Shown: positions 1 through 8,729 of the stretch, piece after piece | How the letters are laid out: every line of letters begins with the position of its first letter | Position numbering within the stretch: the stretch's first letter is position 1 | Assembly (NCBI RefSeq): GCF_029360645.1 | Contig: NZ_JARDUA010000002.1 | Location: forward strand, 310,001 to 374,000 | Length of the DNA: 64,000 nt | From: Pontibacter litorisediminis | GTDB taxonomy: Bacteria > Bacteroidota > Bacteroidia > Cytophagales > Hymenobacteraceae | Direction: 5' to 3' | The notes under the pieces: model-generated | The model's input: the letters and a program-made list of their open reading frames with translations, nothing else | Told to the model about the DNA's origin: nothing | The model's database searches: none | Position numbers and translations under genes: made by a program

Positions 1-1139
1 AAGTTATCGGCATCTATAAACTGCGTTGGCTGGCCCGGCGCATTGCCCAGGTAAGTCTCTGTCAGGAAGTCGGCATTGAACTTGTTCGTCACAAAGTAGC
101 CCATCACCCCCACGCTGTGGCGGTCGTTTAAGGAATAGTCGGTGCCCAGGCGCACTGCTGGCGGCCCCTGTACCTCATAGTCCTCGGTCGCCTCCTGGTC
201 AAAGTATACAGATTCTTCCGCTCCCCTGAACACCCGGTTGAACGTAGCGTCGCGGCCTCCCACACGGCGGGCCGCGTCCAGGTTCAGGAAAGAGTTCCAG
301 TTACCCGTTTTATAGTTGACCGTGGCACCGCCTGAATACCCCACCTGCTTGCCGTTATAGATGGTTCCGGCGTACACGCTGCCGTTCACGCCCTGCTGGG
401 TATTCTTTTTCAAGTTGATGTTAAGGATGCCGGAGGATCCCTGGGCGTCATACTTGGCGGAGGGGTTGGTGATGATCTCGATGTTGCGGATGTTCTCTGC
501 CGGCATGCCTTCCAGCAAGGAGCGCAGGTCGCGGGCCGAGAGATAGGTAAGCTTGCCGTCCAGCATCACAGTGACCCCGCTCCTGCCGTTTAGTTGTATG
601 TTGCCTTCCTGGTCCACAAACACACCCGGAGAGGTAGCCAGCACATCATAGGCCGTTTTACCGGCGGCCAAGGCAGTACCCTCTATACTTACCACCAAGC
701 GGTCTGCCTCCTGCGTAATGGTGGGCCGCAGCGCCTGTACTTGCACCTCCTGCAGGGTGGTGGCCGAGGAGGTGCCCAGAGCAACCTTGCCTATGCTTAC
801 CTGCGGCCTGTCCGCCGTTACACGCACCTGCCGTATAGTTTTAGAAGAATAGCCGATAAAGCTAAAGGCAAGGTCATACGTTCCAAAACCGATATTTTCG
901 AGCTTAAATTGCCCTTTCCCATCGGTAAGGGTACCCCCCACCGCCTGTGCAGAACCTTGCTGCAGCAAAGCCACGGTGGCATACTCCAGGGGTTTGCCGG
1001 TAAGCGAGTCGGTTAAAGTGCCGGTAATAGTGCCGTTAGCCCCAGCTTGCTGCGCACCATCCTGTGCCAGGCCCGAGAAGCTAAGCAGGCTGAGGAAAAG
1101 GCATAGGTATCCCAGCAAGAAGCGTCTTCTTTTTTTCAT
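1..1139 (-). CDS. TonB-dependent receptor / outer membrane beta-barrel family protein, N-terminal part
   Basis: The open frame reads leftward from an ATG at 1139 and runs off the window edge, so only about 379 N-terminal residues are visible. A signal peptide (MKKRRRFLLGYLCLFLSLLS..., cleaved near GLAQ) is followed by a carboxypeptidase-regulatory-like beta-sandwich domain (about residues 35-120, with GTLTDSLTGKPLEYATV) and then a plug domain (about 130-240, with LNGRSGVTVMLDGK and IITNPSAKYDAQGSSGILNI). The barrel begins after that. This arrangement is typical of the Bacteroidota outer membrane beta-barrel family related to SusC/TonB receptors, which import ligands or act in outer membrane signalling. 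No SusD partner is visible, and the substrate cannot be inferred. The family call is firm; the function is open. Confidence 0.85.
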   Translation of the reverse strand, partial: MKKRRRFLLGYLCLFLSLLSFSGLAQDGAQQAGANGTITGTLTDSLTGKPLEYATVALLQQGSAQAVGGTLTDGKGQFKLENIGFGTYDLAFSFIGYSSKTIRQVRVTADRPQVSIGKVALGTSSATTLQEVQVQALRPTITQEADRLVVSIEGTALAAGKTAYDVLATSPGVFVDQEGNIQLNGRSGVTVMLDGKLTYLSARDLRSLLEGMPAENIRNIEIITNPSAKYDAQGSSGILNINLKKNTQQGVNGSVYAGTIYNGKQVGYSGGATVNYKTGNWNSFLNLDAARRVGGRDATFNRVFRGAEESVYFDQEATEDYEVQGPPAVRLGTDYSLNDRHSVGVMGYFVTNKFNADFLTETYLGNAPGQPTQFIDADN

Positions 1140-1478
1140 AGTTCAGTAGTTAAGGTGTGAAGGTGATAACTTGGTTCAGGTATAGCGTAAAGACAAAAGC
1201 TGTAAGCTACAGTTGCATGCCCACCAGAATTCCTTTAAAATTTAATCTATGTTGCCAAATCCAACAGATGCAGCCTGGCAACAACTGCTTGCTCCAAACT
1301 GGCTGCCGGCATCTTCAAAGTACCTCGTCAGGCACCGCTAAAGACGCTAAGGGTTGCTGCACCGCAAGGGTATACTTACCAGCCTGGCCGGTGCTCAATT
1401 AGGTAAACTTTGGTTTTCGGAAAGGTTACAGCTGCCGGAGCGATTTATTTTTGGCGGGACTGCAACTATAAAAGAAAT
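1140..1478. other. Intergenic region upstream of the receptor gene
   Basis: About 340 bases lie between the receptor start and the terminator of the permease gene. They must hold the receptor promoter, but I could not find a convincing -33/-7 pair of the Bacteroidota type, nor a known riboswitch. The region contains one copy of the TATACTT word (near 1371). Confidence 0.5.
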
Positions 1479-1525
1479 ATAGCCGCCGTGCCAGTTGCCT
1501 TTCTGGCAATCGGCACGGCGGCTAT
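1479..1525 (-). terminator. Intrinsic terminator of the ABC permease gene
   Basis: A perfect 14-bp stem (1479-1492 with 1512-1525) with an inner TTGCC/GGCAA pairing starts two bases past the permease stop codon. On the minus strand it is followed by an AT-rich stretch, ATTTCTTTTATAG. Confidence 0.8.
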
Positions 1526-1527
1526 GA

Positions 1528-3954
1528 TCAGTCAAACCGGAGGTTGGCGACAGGGTTGGTAGAAGCGGCTTTCAGCGCCTGGTAACTCACCGTCAGGAAG
1601 GCCACCAGCGCTGCGGTTATTCCTGCCGCAAAGAACGCCCACACCGGGATATCAATGCGGTAAGCAAAGTTCTGCAGCCACACGCTCATGGCAAACCAAG
1701 CCAGCGGGAAGGCGATAAGCGCGGCCACGATAATGAGCGCCAGGAACTCCTTGGAGAGCAGCGCCACAATGGTTGCGTTCTCTGCTCCCAGTACTTTCCG
1801 GATGCCGATTTCCTTTTTCCGGCGCTCCGCGGCATAGGCTGCCAGGCCAAATAAGCCCAGGCAGGCCACAAAAATGGCTATCCCGGTGAAGATCCAGAGC
1901 AGTGTTTTCAGCTTGTCCTCGGCCTTGTACATTTTGGCAAAGTTCTCATCCATGAACACGTACTCGATCGGGTAATCCGGCGAGAACTTGCTCCATACTT
2001 GCTTTACCTGCTCTATCGTGCCGGCCACATCTGCCGCATCCATCTTTACGGCCACTTTCCAGTAAGCGCTCGGGAAGATCTGGAGCACCGTCGGCTCCAC
2101 CCGCTCGTAGAGGCTCTTGAAGTGAAAGTCTTTTACCACCCCGATGATCTTTCCTTCTTTGACAGAGTCCGCGTTTACATCGTTCCAGATGTTCCAGCGC
2201 AGCGGCTGGCCAATGGCTTTCTCCGGAGTGCCGAAGCCCAGTTCCCTTACCGCTGTCTCGTTGATCATGAACGCCTGATCGGCATCTGTCCGGAACTCTT
2301 TCGAAAAGGCCCTGCCCGCCCGCAGTTTCACGTCCAGGGTATTCACGTAATCATAGTCCACCATGAGTTGGGTCACGCTGTGGTTCGTTTGCTCCCCGTC
2401 CTTGATTGTGGTGATCCCATCGCCAGCCGTTGCGTCGCCCGGAAACCCGTAGCCTATCGACACATTTTTGATACCGGGTACTTTCTTCAGCTCGTTCTTA
2501 AACGTCTCATAGTTTTCAAACATCTGCTCCCCCCGCATCTGGAAGAACATCACCTGTTCCCTGTTAAAGCCCAAGTCTTTGTCGTGCAGGTAAGACACCT
2601 GCCGGTATACCACAAAGGCGCTGATGATCAGAAAAATGGACAACGCGAACTGTACCACGATCAACCCATGGCGCAGCCACTGTATCCGGCCTACCCTGCT
2701 ATCTACCACCACGGCGCTCTTCAGGACTTTTACCGGCTGAAAACCGGATAAGACAAGGGCCGGATAAAAGCCTGCCAAAACGCCTACCACCACGGTTAAG
2801 CCGAGCAGCAACAGGAGCAGCCAGGGATTGGCAAAGATGTTAAAAGCCATTTGTTTGCCGGTGAAGGCGTTGAGCGAAGGCAGCAGCAACGAGGTAAGCG
2901 CGGCAGCAAAAATAACGCTGATGAGCGTGAGCAGCAGGGTTTCGGCAATGAACTGCACCACCAACTGGCTGCGGCTGGCGCCCACGGCTTTTCTCACGCC
3001 CACCTCTTTGGCCCGCTGCACCGATTTAGCCGTTGCCAGGTTCACAAAGTTAAAGCAGGCGATCAGCAGTATAAATACAGCCACAATGCTAAGGGCCTTC
3101 ACGTAGGTGATGTTTCCTCTTATAGCCTGGTCATACTTAAAATCGGCAGAGTGTAGGTAGACGTCGTGCAGCGGCTGAAAGTGGGGCACGTAATCATACG
3201 GCCTGTTCTGATCGGGGTCGATCTGCTTGCCCACAATATCCCGAAACTGCGCCTCTACTCCCTGCACATCAGTCCCTTGACGCAACTTCACATAGGTATA
3301 AAACTGCTGCCAGCTCCACTTCTTCATGCGCTCGGCCGGAATCTCGGCAGCCTCCATCGGCTGAATAAAGTTCACGGGCAGGTGAAAGCGGTCGTTGCTG
3401 TAAAACACGCCCCGCACAATGTAGGGCTCCTTGTTCACGCTTATCTTCTCCCCCACCGGGTCTCTGTCGCCAAACACGCGCGCGGCCATCTTATCCGACA
3501 GCACAATGGAAGATGGGTCGGCCAGGGCCTTTTCAGGCGAGCCATACTTGAAGGGCAGCTGGAACACCTCAAAAAAGGTAGGATCGGTAAAGGTTCGGCC
3601 ATTTTCGTACAGGTGCTTCTCCCCTACCTCCACCAGGTTGTTGGCGTCAAACTGCAGCATCAGGATACGGGCTACCTGCTCTACCTGCGGGAACTCCTGC
3701 TCCAGGGTGGTGCCGAACATGGGGGGCACCGGGGCAACCGTGGAGCCAGCCTCTCTTGCCGACATGTCGTTATAGATACGGTACACCCTATCCCCTTCTG
3801 GCAGGAACTTATCATACTGCAGTTCATCGTACACAAACAGCCCGATGAGCAGGCAGGTGGTAAGCCCCAGGGCCAGGCCGGCAATGTTGATCATGGAAAA
3901 GGCCTTGTGCCGTACAAGGTTTCGGTAGGCGGTTTTGAGGTAGTTCCTTAGCAT
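1528..3954 (-). CDS. ABC transporter permease, MacB/FtsX type
   Basis: This 808-residue inner membrane protein has the duplicated layout common in Bacteroidota. TM1 lies at about 20-42 (INIAGLALGLTTCLLIGLFVYDE), followed by a MacB-like periplasmic core domain, a first FtsX domain (VAVFILLIACFNFVNLATAKSVQRA cut by EVGVRKAVGAS), a second periplasmic domain, and a C-terminal FtsX domain with the same ExGIRKVLGA coupling motif. Such permeases work with a separate ATPase, probably in lipoprotein or small-molecule efflux or in envelope mechanotransmission. No ATPase gene is next to it. I chose the ATG at 3954: an in-frame ATG at 4050 would add 32 residues without family character and lies upstream of the transcription start predicted from the sigma-54 promoter at 4034-4049. 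The divergent regulator/kinase pair probably controls it. Confidence 0.85.
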   Translation of the reverse strand: MLRNYLKTAYRNLVRHKAFSMINIAGLALGLTTCLLIGLFVYDELQYDKFLPEGDRVYRIYNDMSAREAGSTVAPVPPMFGTTLEQEFPQVEQVARILMLQFDANNLVEVGEKHLYENGRTFTDPTFFEVFQLPFKYGSPEKALADPSSIVLSDKMAARVFGDRDPVGEKISVNKEPYIVRGVFYSNDRFHLPVNFIQPMEAAEIPAERMKKWSWQQFYTYVKLRQGTDVQGVEAQFRDIVGKQIDPDQNRPYDYVPHFQPLHDVYLHSADFKYDQAIRGNITYVKALSIVAVFILLIACFNFVNLATAKSVQRAKEVGVRKAVGASRSQLVVQFIAETLLLTLISVIFAAALTSLLLPSLNAFTGKQMAFNIFANPWLLLLLLGLTVVVGVLAGFYPALVLSGFQPVKVLKSAVVVDSRVGRIQWLRHGLIVVQFALSIFLIISAFVVYRQVSYLHDKDLGFNREQVMFFQMRGEQMFENYETFKNELKKVPGIKNVSIGYGFPGDATAGDGITTIKDGEQTNHSVTQLMVDYDYVNTLDVKLRAGRAFSKEFRTDADQAFMINETAVRELGFGTPEKAIGQPLRWNIWNDVNADSVKEGKIIGVVKDFHFKSLYERVEPTVLQIFPSAYWKVAVKMDAADVAGTIEQVKQVWSKFSPDYPIEYVFMDENFAKMYKAEDKLKTLLWIFTGIAIFVACLGLFGLAAYAAERRKKEIGIRKVLGAENATIVALLSKEFLALIIVAALIAFPLAWFAMSVWLQNFAYRIDIPVWAFFAAGITAALVAFLTVSYQALKAASTNPVANLRFD

Positions 3955-4033
3955 AGTTTTACGAAATAAGAGCTTTGACTGTAACAGCAGTGTAAGCGCG
4001 GCCTGTTTGCGCCCATCTGCCACAAAGCTGGCT

Positions 4034-4049
4034 TGCACACGCAGTGCCA
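4034..4049 (-). promoter_or_regulatory. Sigma-54 (-24/-12) promoter for the ABC permease
   Basis: Read on the minus strand the site is TGGCACTGCGTGTGCA. It matches the TGGCACGNNNNTTGCA consensus at 10 of 12 fixed positions, including the invariant GG and GC at the right spacing. Transcription would start near 4024, giving a 5' leader of about 70 nt before the ATG at 3954. The divergent gene encodes a sigma-54 activator, which supports the call. Confidence 0.7.
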
Positions 4050-4100
4050 AAACAAAATACCCCTGTTTATCAGGCCATTACCGCGTATGTATACTTTTAG

Positions 4101-4141
4101 AGCGTGCAGTATCGCGCAGCAGGTGTGCGAATTCGCACGCT
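4101..4141. promoter_or_regulatory. Palindromes, candidate upstream activating site
   Basis: A perfect 14-bp palindrome GTGCGAATTCGCAC lies at 4125-4138, and a second pair of arms AGCGTGC (4101-4107) and GCACGCT (4135-4141) overlaps it. They sit about 75-90 bp upstream of the -24 element at 4049, the usual distance for an NtrC-type enhancer. Binding by the regulator at 4236-5597 is inference. Confidence 0.5.
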
Positions 4142-4235
4142 CACTCCCTGGCTACCATTGCCCTAGGGGCTCTGGTTGAGGCAGTTGTATCAATGGCATA
4201 ATTATAGTTTCTTTAGGTGCTGTAAATGTAAGTGT

Positions 4236-5597
4236 ATGCAGTTAAAAAAGGCCTCCGTACTGGTAGTAGATGATGACACTGATGTGCTGACCGCGGTGCG
4301 ACTGTTGCTTCGGCCACACGTGCGCGACATCACCGTGGAGAAAAACCCGGATGCGCTTCCCGCCCTGCTCCGGCAACAACCCTTCGACCTGATCCTGCTG
4401 GACATGAATTTCAAGAGTGCCCTGAACACAGGCAACGAAGGTTTGTTTTGGCTCCGGAAAGTAAAGGAACTGAGGCCAGAGGTGGCTGTGATCATGATCA
4501 CCGCTTATGGCGACATTGACCTGGCGATACGCTCTCTGAAAGAAGGCGCGGCAGATTTTGTGGTAAAGCCATGGCATAACGATAAGCTGCTCACGATTCT
4601 GGCCGATGCTGTGGGCAAGAAAAGCAAAGGTACCACTACCAGTGCGGCCGACAGCGACACCCAGGACTTCTTTGGCACAGAGCTTTTGGGAACATCGGAG
4701 GCCATGCAGGACATCTTCCTGAAGATCCGAAAAGTAGCTCCCACCGATGCCAATATCCTGATACTGGGTGAGAACGGCACCGGCAAGGAGTTGGTGGCCA
4801 AAGCGATACACCATTATTCCCTACGGGCAACGAAGCCCTATGTGAAAGTGGATGTGGGCGCCCTGACCGAATCGCTGTTCGAGAGCGAGCTGTTTGGCCA
4901 CAAAAAAGGCGCCTTCACCGATGCCCGCGAAGACCGCGCCGGCAGGTTCGAGGCAGCCAACGGCGGCACGATCTTCCTGGATGAGATCGGCAACATCTCG
5001 CTGCACCAGCAGGCCAAGCTGCTCAGCGTGCTGCAGAACCGTCAGGTTATCCGCCTGGGCGCCAACGAGCCGGTGCATGTTGACGTGCGCCTGCTTTGCG
5101 CCACCAACGTGCCCCTGGCCGAGCTGGCGAATGAATCCCGCTTCCGTAAAGACCTGATCTACCGCATTAACACCGTGGAGATCACTATTCCGCCCTTGCG
5201 GAAAAGAGGCAATGACATCCTACTGCTGGCCAGACATTTTGCCGCTGTGTATGCCGATAAATACATGAAGCCAGCCCCCGAGATCAGCAAACCCGCCCTG
5301 GAAAAGCTGCTGCAGTACCACTACCCAGGCAACGTGCGGGAACTGCAATATGCCATAGAGCGCGCCGTCATCATGGCGGATAGCCCCGTGCTGCAAGCCG
5401 ACGACATCCTCTTCTCTCCCATTGAAGCGGCGCCCATGGAGGAAAAGCTGACAGAGGAAAGCAACCTGGAGGAGTTGGAGCGGACCACCATCAACCGGGT
5501 GCTGCAAAAGCATGGCGGCAACCTGACCAGGGCCTCCAAAGAACTGGGTATTACCCGCACCGCCCTGTACAGAAGATTAGGCAAGTATGGGCTATAA
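4236..5597 (+). CDS. Sigma-54-dependent response regulator, NtrC/AtoC family
   Basis: This 453-residue activator has three domains. The receiver domain (about 5-125) carries the acidic pocket VVDDD and phospho-acceptor Asp56 (LILLDMN). The AAA+ domain (about 150-380) has Walker A GENGTGKE at 178-185 and Walker B GGTIFLDE near 243-250. A Fis-type helix-turn-helix closes the protein (GGNLTRASKELGITRTALYRRL). The loop that contacts sigma-54 reads GAFTDA (225-230) instead of the canonical GAFTGA. I chose the ATG at 4236 because the receiver fold begins right after it; an ATG at 4176 would add 20 residues rich in Cys. The stop overlaps the kinase start by 11 bp, so the two are probably translationally coupled. 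Confidence 0.9.
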   Translation: MQLKKASVLVVDDDTDVLTAVRLLLRPHVRDITVEKNPDALPALLRQQPFDLILLDMNFKSALNTGNEGLFWLRKVKELRPEVAVIMITAYGDIDLAIRSLKEGAADFVVKPWHNDKLLTILADAVGKKSKGTTTSAADSDTQDFFGTELLGTSEAMQDIFLKIRKVAPTDANILILGENGTGKELVAKAIHHYSLRATKPYVKVDVGALTESLFESELFGHKKGAFTDAREDRAGRFEAANGGTIFLDEIGNISLHQQAKLLSVLQNRQVIRLGANEPVHVDVRLLCATNVPLAELANESRFRKDLIYRINTVEITIPPLRKRGNDILLLARHFAAVYADKYMKPAPEISKPALEKLLQYHYPGNVRELQYAIERAVIMADSPVLQADDILFSPIEAAPMEEKLTEESNLEELERTTINRVLQKHGGNLTRASKELGITRTALYRRLGKYGL

Positions 5598-6972
5598 AAA
5601 TTTTGAATGGGATGTGCTGCTGCGGGTGCTTTTTCTTCTCCTCACCCTGAGCACACCGGCAATCGCCATCCTAAACGGCTGGTCGGAGGCACTTGTGTTT
5701 ATACTTCCGGTTATAGCCTACCAGGTGGCCGACCTGATCCGGTTTGTAAGGAAGTCTCAGGATGAGCTGAATCAGTTTATCGAGTCGGTCCATTACCGCG
5801 ATTTCTCCCGGTATTACAATGAGGAGTACCCCAGCGCCCGGCTGCAACTGCTGCACAAGGGTTTTAACGAGATCAACTCCACCCTTAAAAGTATAAACAA
5901 GGAAAAGGAAAGCCAGCACCTGCACCTGCAGAAGATCATGGAGCTGGTCGAGACCGGCATCCTCTCCTACGACACCGAAAGCGGTGAGGTGGTGCTGATG
6001 AACGACTCGCTGAAGAAGCTGCTGCACCTGCCTTTCATGAAGACGATCCACCACCTGGAGAAGCGGGACCAGGAGCTATACCAGGCGGTGCAGGAGCTGC
6101 AGCCCGGGCGCTCCAAAATCGCCACGGCCTATACTTCCAATTTCGAGAAAAGCACTCTGAAAGTACTGCTCTCGGCCACAGCATTCCGGAGCGAGGGGCA
6201 CACCTTTAAACTGGTGGCCTTTCAGAACGTGAGCGAGGCCCTGGATGAGACGGAGTCCCGGGCTTGGCAGAAGCTGCTGAACGTGATGACGCACGAGATC
6301 ATGAACTCGGTGGCGCCTATCGCCTCCCTGGCCGATACGCTGAAGACCCGCCTGCACGAAACCGCCACCACCGGCCCATCGCCGCACGACCTGGAGGACT
6401 TTGAGCTGAGCGTGAGCACCATAAAGAACCGGAGTGTCGGCCTGCTGCGCTTTGCCGAAGTATACCGCAACCTGAACCGCATCACGAAGCTGAACCTGGC
6501 GGAAGTGGCCGTAAAAGAGGTGTTCGCCAACCTAAAGCACCTGATGCAGCCGACCATGGCCCAGAAAAACATTGCACTGGATATATCCTTAGAGGACCCT
6601 TCCCTGCGCCTGCAGGCCGATAAAAACCTGCTCGACCAGGTGCTCATCAACCTGCTGGTGAATGCCATGGAGGCGGTAAAAGTACAGCCGGAGCCGGCCA
6701 TTGTGTTGTCAGCTTACACATCGGGTGAGAGTACGTTCATCAAGGTGGCAGACAATGGCATTGGGATGTCGCGGGAGGTGCAGGAGAAGATCTTTATACC
6801 TTTTTTCAGCACCCGCAAGAACGGCACCGGCATCGGCCTGAGCCTGTGCAAGCAGATCGTCATGCTCCACAACGGTTCCATCCAGGTGCAGTCGGCGGAG
6901 GGAGAGGGAACGGCCTTTGTCCTTCGCTTTCGCAATTTTTCAGCGTCCAACCTTCCTGACAGGACTCTCTAA
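5587..6972 (+). CDS. Sensor histidine kinase (NtrB/NtrY-like)
   Basis: This 461-residue membrane kinase pairs with the overlapping sigma-54 regulator. Two hydrophobic segments lie at about 9-43, followed by a linker and a PAS-like region (about 110-215, with METGILSYDTESGEVVLMND-type sequence). The H-box has VMTHEIMNS with phospho-acceptor His236, the N-box is DQVLINLLVNAMEAV, and the ATP-lid region has VADNGIGM and GTGIGLSLCKQIV. There is hardly any periplasmic domain between the two membrane segments, so the signal is probably sensed in the membrane or cytoplasm. The likely output is sigma-54-dependent transcription of the divergent ABC permease gene. Confidence 0.9.
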   Translation: MGYKNFEWDVLLRVLFLLLTLSTPAIAILNGWSEALVFILPVIAYQVADLIRFVRKSQDELNQFIESVHYRDFSRYYNEEYPSARLQLLHKGFNEINSTLKSINKEKESQHLHLQKIMELVETGILSYDTESGEVVLMNDSLKKLLHLPFMKTIHHLEKRDQELYQAVQELQPGRSKIATAYTSNFEKSTLKVLLSATAFRSEGHTFKLVAFQNVSEALDETESRAWQKLLNVMTHEIMNSVAPIASLADTLKTRLHETATTGPSPHDLEDFELSVSTIKNRSVGLLRFAEVYRNLNRITKLNLAEVAVKEVFANLKHLMQPTMAQKNIALDISLEDPSLRLQADKNLLDQVLINLLVNAMEAVKVQPEPAIVLSAYTSGESTFIKVADNGIGMSREVQEKIFIPFFSTRKNGTGIGLSLCKQIVMLHNGSIQVQSAEGEGTAFVLRFRNFSASNLPDRTL

Positions 6973-7100
6973 AACACCTGGTACACGACAAGTAAGAAGG
7001 GCAAAAACAGGGTGCCGGCCGTATCCCACGCGGTCAATATGCCGTTCATGCCTCAGGTAAAAAGATTAATGCCTATATTGGTCTTCTAAAATTCTGAAAC

Positions 7101-7529
7101 ATGTTTAAAAGCTTACTAGCTGCTGCTTTACTCACCACAGGTCTCTGGACCGCGCTACCTACGGACCAGCCTGCTGACACAAAAAAAGCCGATGTGCTGA
7201 AGGAAAGTATGCTTCGGGGCGAAAAGGTTTACGCCGCTAATTGCCAGAGCTGCCATATGCCGGAGGGAGAAGGTATCCCCGGCACATTTCCGCCACTCGC
7301 AAAATCTGACTACCTGCTGAAAGATCAGAAAAGAGCCGTAGGCACGATCCTCCATGGCGTTAGCGGCGAGATAACGGTAAACGGGGCGCAATACAACATG
7401 GATATGCCAGCGATGGACTACCTGACAGACCAGGAAGTAGCTGACGTGCTGAACTATATCCAGAACAGCTGGGGCAACAAAGCCAAAGCCGTTACGCCTG
7501 CCCAAGTAAAGGCGGAGCGAAAGAAGTAA
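7101..7529 (+). CDS. Class I c-type cytochrome, small, secreted
   Basis: The 142-residue protein has a signal peptide (about 1-20) and a single heme c site, CQSCH at 48-52. The axial Met lies in the MDMPAMDYLTDQEVADVLNYI region, near residues 100-105. The fold is a monoheme cytochrome c of about 100 residues with a basic C-terminal tail (VKAERKK). It would act in the periplasm as an electron carrier. The neighbouring molybdenum cofactor genes and the Tat-exported molybdenum hydroxylase at 15286-17901 make it a candidate electron acceptor, but they are 8 kb apart and this is inference. Confidence 0.85.
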   Translation: MFKSLLAAALLTTGLWTALPTDQPADTKKADVLKESMLRGEKVYAANCQSCHMPEGEGIPGTFPPLAKSDYLLKDQKRAVGTILHGVSGEITVNGAQYNMDMPAMDYLTDQEVADVLNYIQNSWGNKAKAVTPAQVKAERKK

Positions 7530-7666
7530 CTCAGGTACGCGAAACTTCTCCGCCGAATCAGAGGCTATACTTAGGCTTGTGGTCTTGGTGCGAATGGAGC
7601 AGGAGGATAACCTTTTCCTTCTTCAGCCTCCGGTCCTGCGCTTTGCGCTCAGGCGAGGCGTAGCGG

Positions 7667-8467
7667 ATGTACACCTTCACCCTAACAACCGATTACACCG
7701 GCATGCAGCACTGGGAGTTACTGTTTTTCTTTTTTGTTATTGCCTTTGTGTATGCTTCGGTGGGCTTCGGCGGGGGCTCCAGTTACCTGGCGGTGCTGGC
7801 ACTTTACCCGCTGGCTTTTCAGGAGATTCGGTTGATCGCCCTGCTGTGTAACATCGTGGTCGTGACAGGGGGTACGATCCTGTTCGTCCGGAACGGGCAG
7901 GTGATCTGGAAGAAAATCGTTCCGCTTATCCTGGTCAGTGTGCCCATGGCTTATCTGGGCGCCAGCCTGAGGCTTGAGCAGGATACTTTCTACGTGCTCC
8001 TCGGCGTTAGCCTGCTGGGAGCGGCTGTGCTGCTGTGGGCGCAAAAGCGATCTGCAGCACTGAAGAAGGAAAGCATCGTTTACCAGCCTAACTACACCCG
8101 CGACGGATTGTTGGGCGGCAGCTTGGGCCTACTCTCGGGCATGGTAGGCATAGGCGGGGGCATTTTTCTTTCTCCCCTGCTCAACCTCATGAAGTGGGAC
8201 AATGCGAAGCGGATCGCTGCTACGGCCAGCCTCTTCATACTCGTAAACTCCGTGGCAGGTATAGCAGGGCAGTTGGCGCAGCTTCCTTCCTCTGTTAACT
8301 TTACCCGTATACTACTGCTGGCTGTGGCCGTGCTGGCCGGTGGGCAATTGGGCTCCCGCATCGCGATCGCCCGGTTCAACCCCATGGTCATCCGTCGGAT
8401 AACGGCAGTTCTTATTTTTGTAGCAGGGCTGGAGGTACTTTATAAGCACCTTCCCTGGTTCAATTAA
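7667..8467 (+). CDS. TSUP family (TauE/SafE) membrane transporter
   Basis: This roughly 266-residue integral membrane protein has about eight hydrophobic segments and the two glycine-rich half-motifs of the family: VYASVGFGGGSSYLAVLAL near residue 30 and LSGMVGIGGGIFLSPLL near 165. Members export or import sulfite, sulfoacetate and related sulfur anions; the substrate here is unknown. The gene ends 8 bp before moaD, so it is probably cotranscribed with moaD-moaE. A second in-frame ATG at 7703, directly before the first membrane segment, is also a possible start. Confidence 0.8.
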   Translation: MYTFTLTTDYTGMQHWELLFFFFVIAFVYASVGFGGGSSYLAVLALYPLAFQEIRLIALLCNIVVVTGGTILFVRNGQVIWKKIVPLILVSVPMAYLGASLRLEQDTFYVLLGVSLLGAAVLLWAQKRSAALKKESIVYQPNYTRDGLLGGSLGLLSGMVGIGGGIFLSPLLNLMKWDNAKRIAATASLFILVNSVAGIAGQLAQLPSSVNFTRILLLAVAVLAGGQLGSRIAIARFNPMVIRRITAVLIFVAGLEVLYKHLPWFN

Positions 8468-8475
8468 TATAGCTT

Positions 8476-8718
8476 ATGAAAGTAAATGTTCTGGCATTCG
8501 GTATTGCCAAAGAGATCGTGGGCGGCTCTTCCGTAGCGGTGGAGCTGCCTGGTGAGGCCACCGTGGCCAACCTGCGCGCGGAGCTGGAGGAGCAGTACCC
8601 GCGCTTAAAGCAATTGGCATCCTACATGGTCGCAGTGAATGACACCTACACAACGCCCGGCGATACAGTGCAACAGCACGATGAAATAGCCCTTATCCCT
8701 CCCGTAAGCGGAGGCTAA
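8476..8718 (+). CDS. moaD: MoaD, molybdopterin synthase sulfur carrier subunit
   Basis: The 80-residue ubiquitin-fold protein ends in the diagnostic Gly-Gly tail (PPVSGG), which is adenylated by MoeB and thiocarboxylated so that MoaD can donate sulfur to precursor Z. The length is normal for the family (about 80). It sits between the TSUP gene and moaE, 11 bp from the latter, as the small subunit of the molybdopterin synthase heterotetramer in the cytoplasm. Confidence 0.95.
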   Translation: MKVNVLAFGIAKEIVGGSSVAVELPGEATVANLRAELEEQYPRLKQLASYMVAVNDTYTTPGDTVQQHDEIALIPPVSGG

Positions 8719-8729
8719 GTATAAAATGC

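Noticed and set aside
3955..4050. Start of the ABC permease at ATG 4050
   Set aside because: It lies upstream of the transcription start predicted from the sigma-54 promoter and adds 32 residues without membrane-protein character; ATG 3954 begins the family-typical sequence.
4148..4165. TGGCTACCATTGCC as a sigma-54 promoter for the regulator gene
   Set aside because: The GG and GC elements are separated by eight bases instead of ten, so the spacing is wrong.
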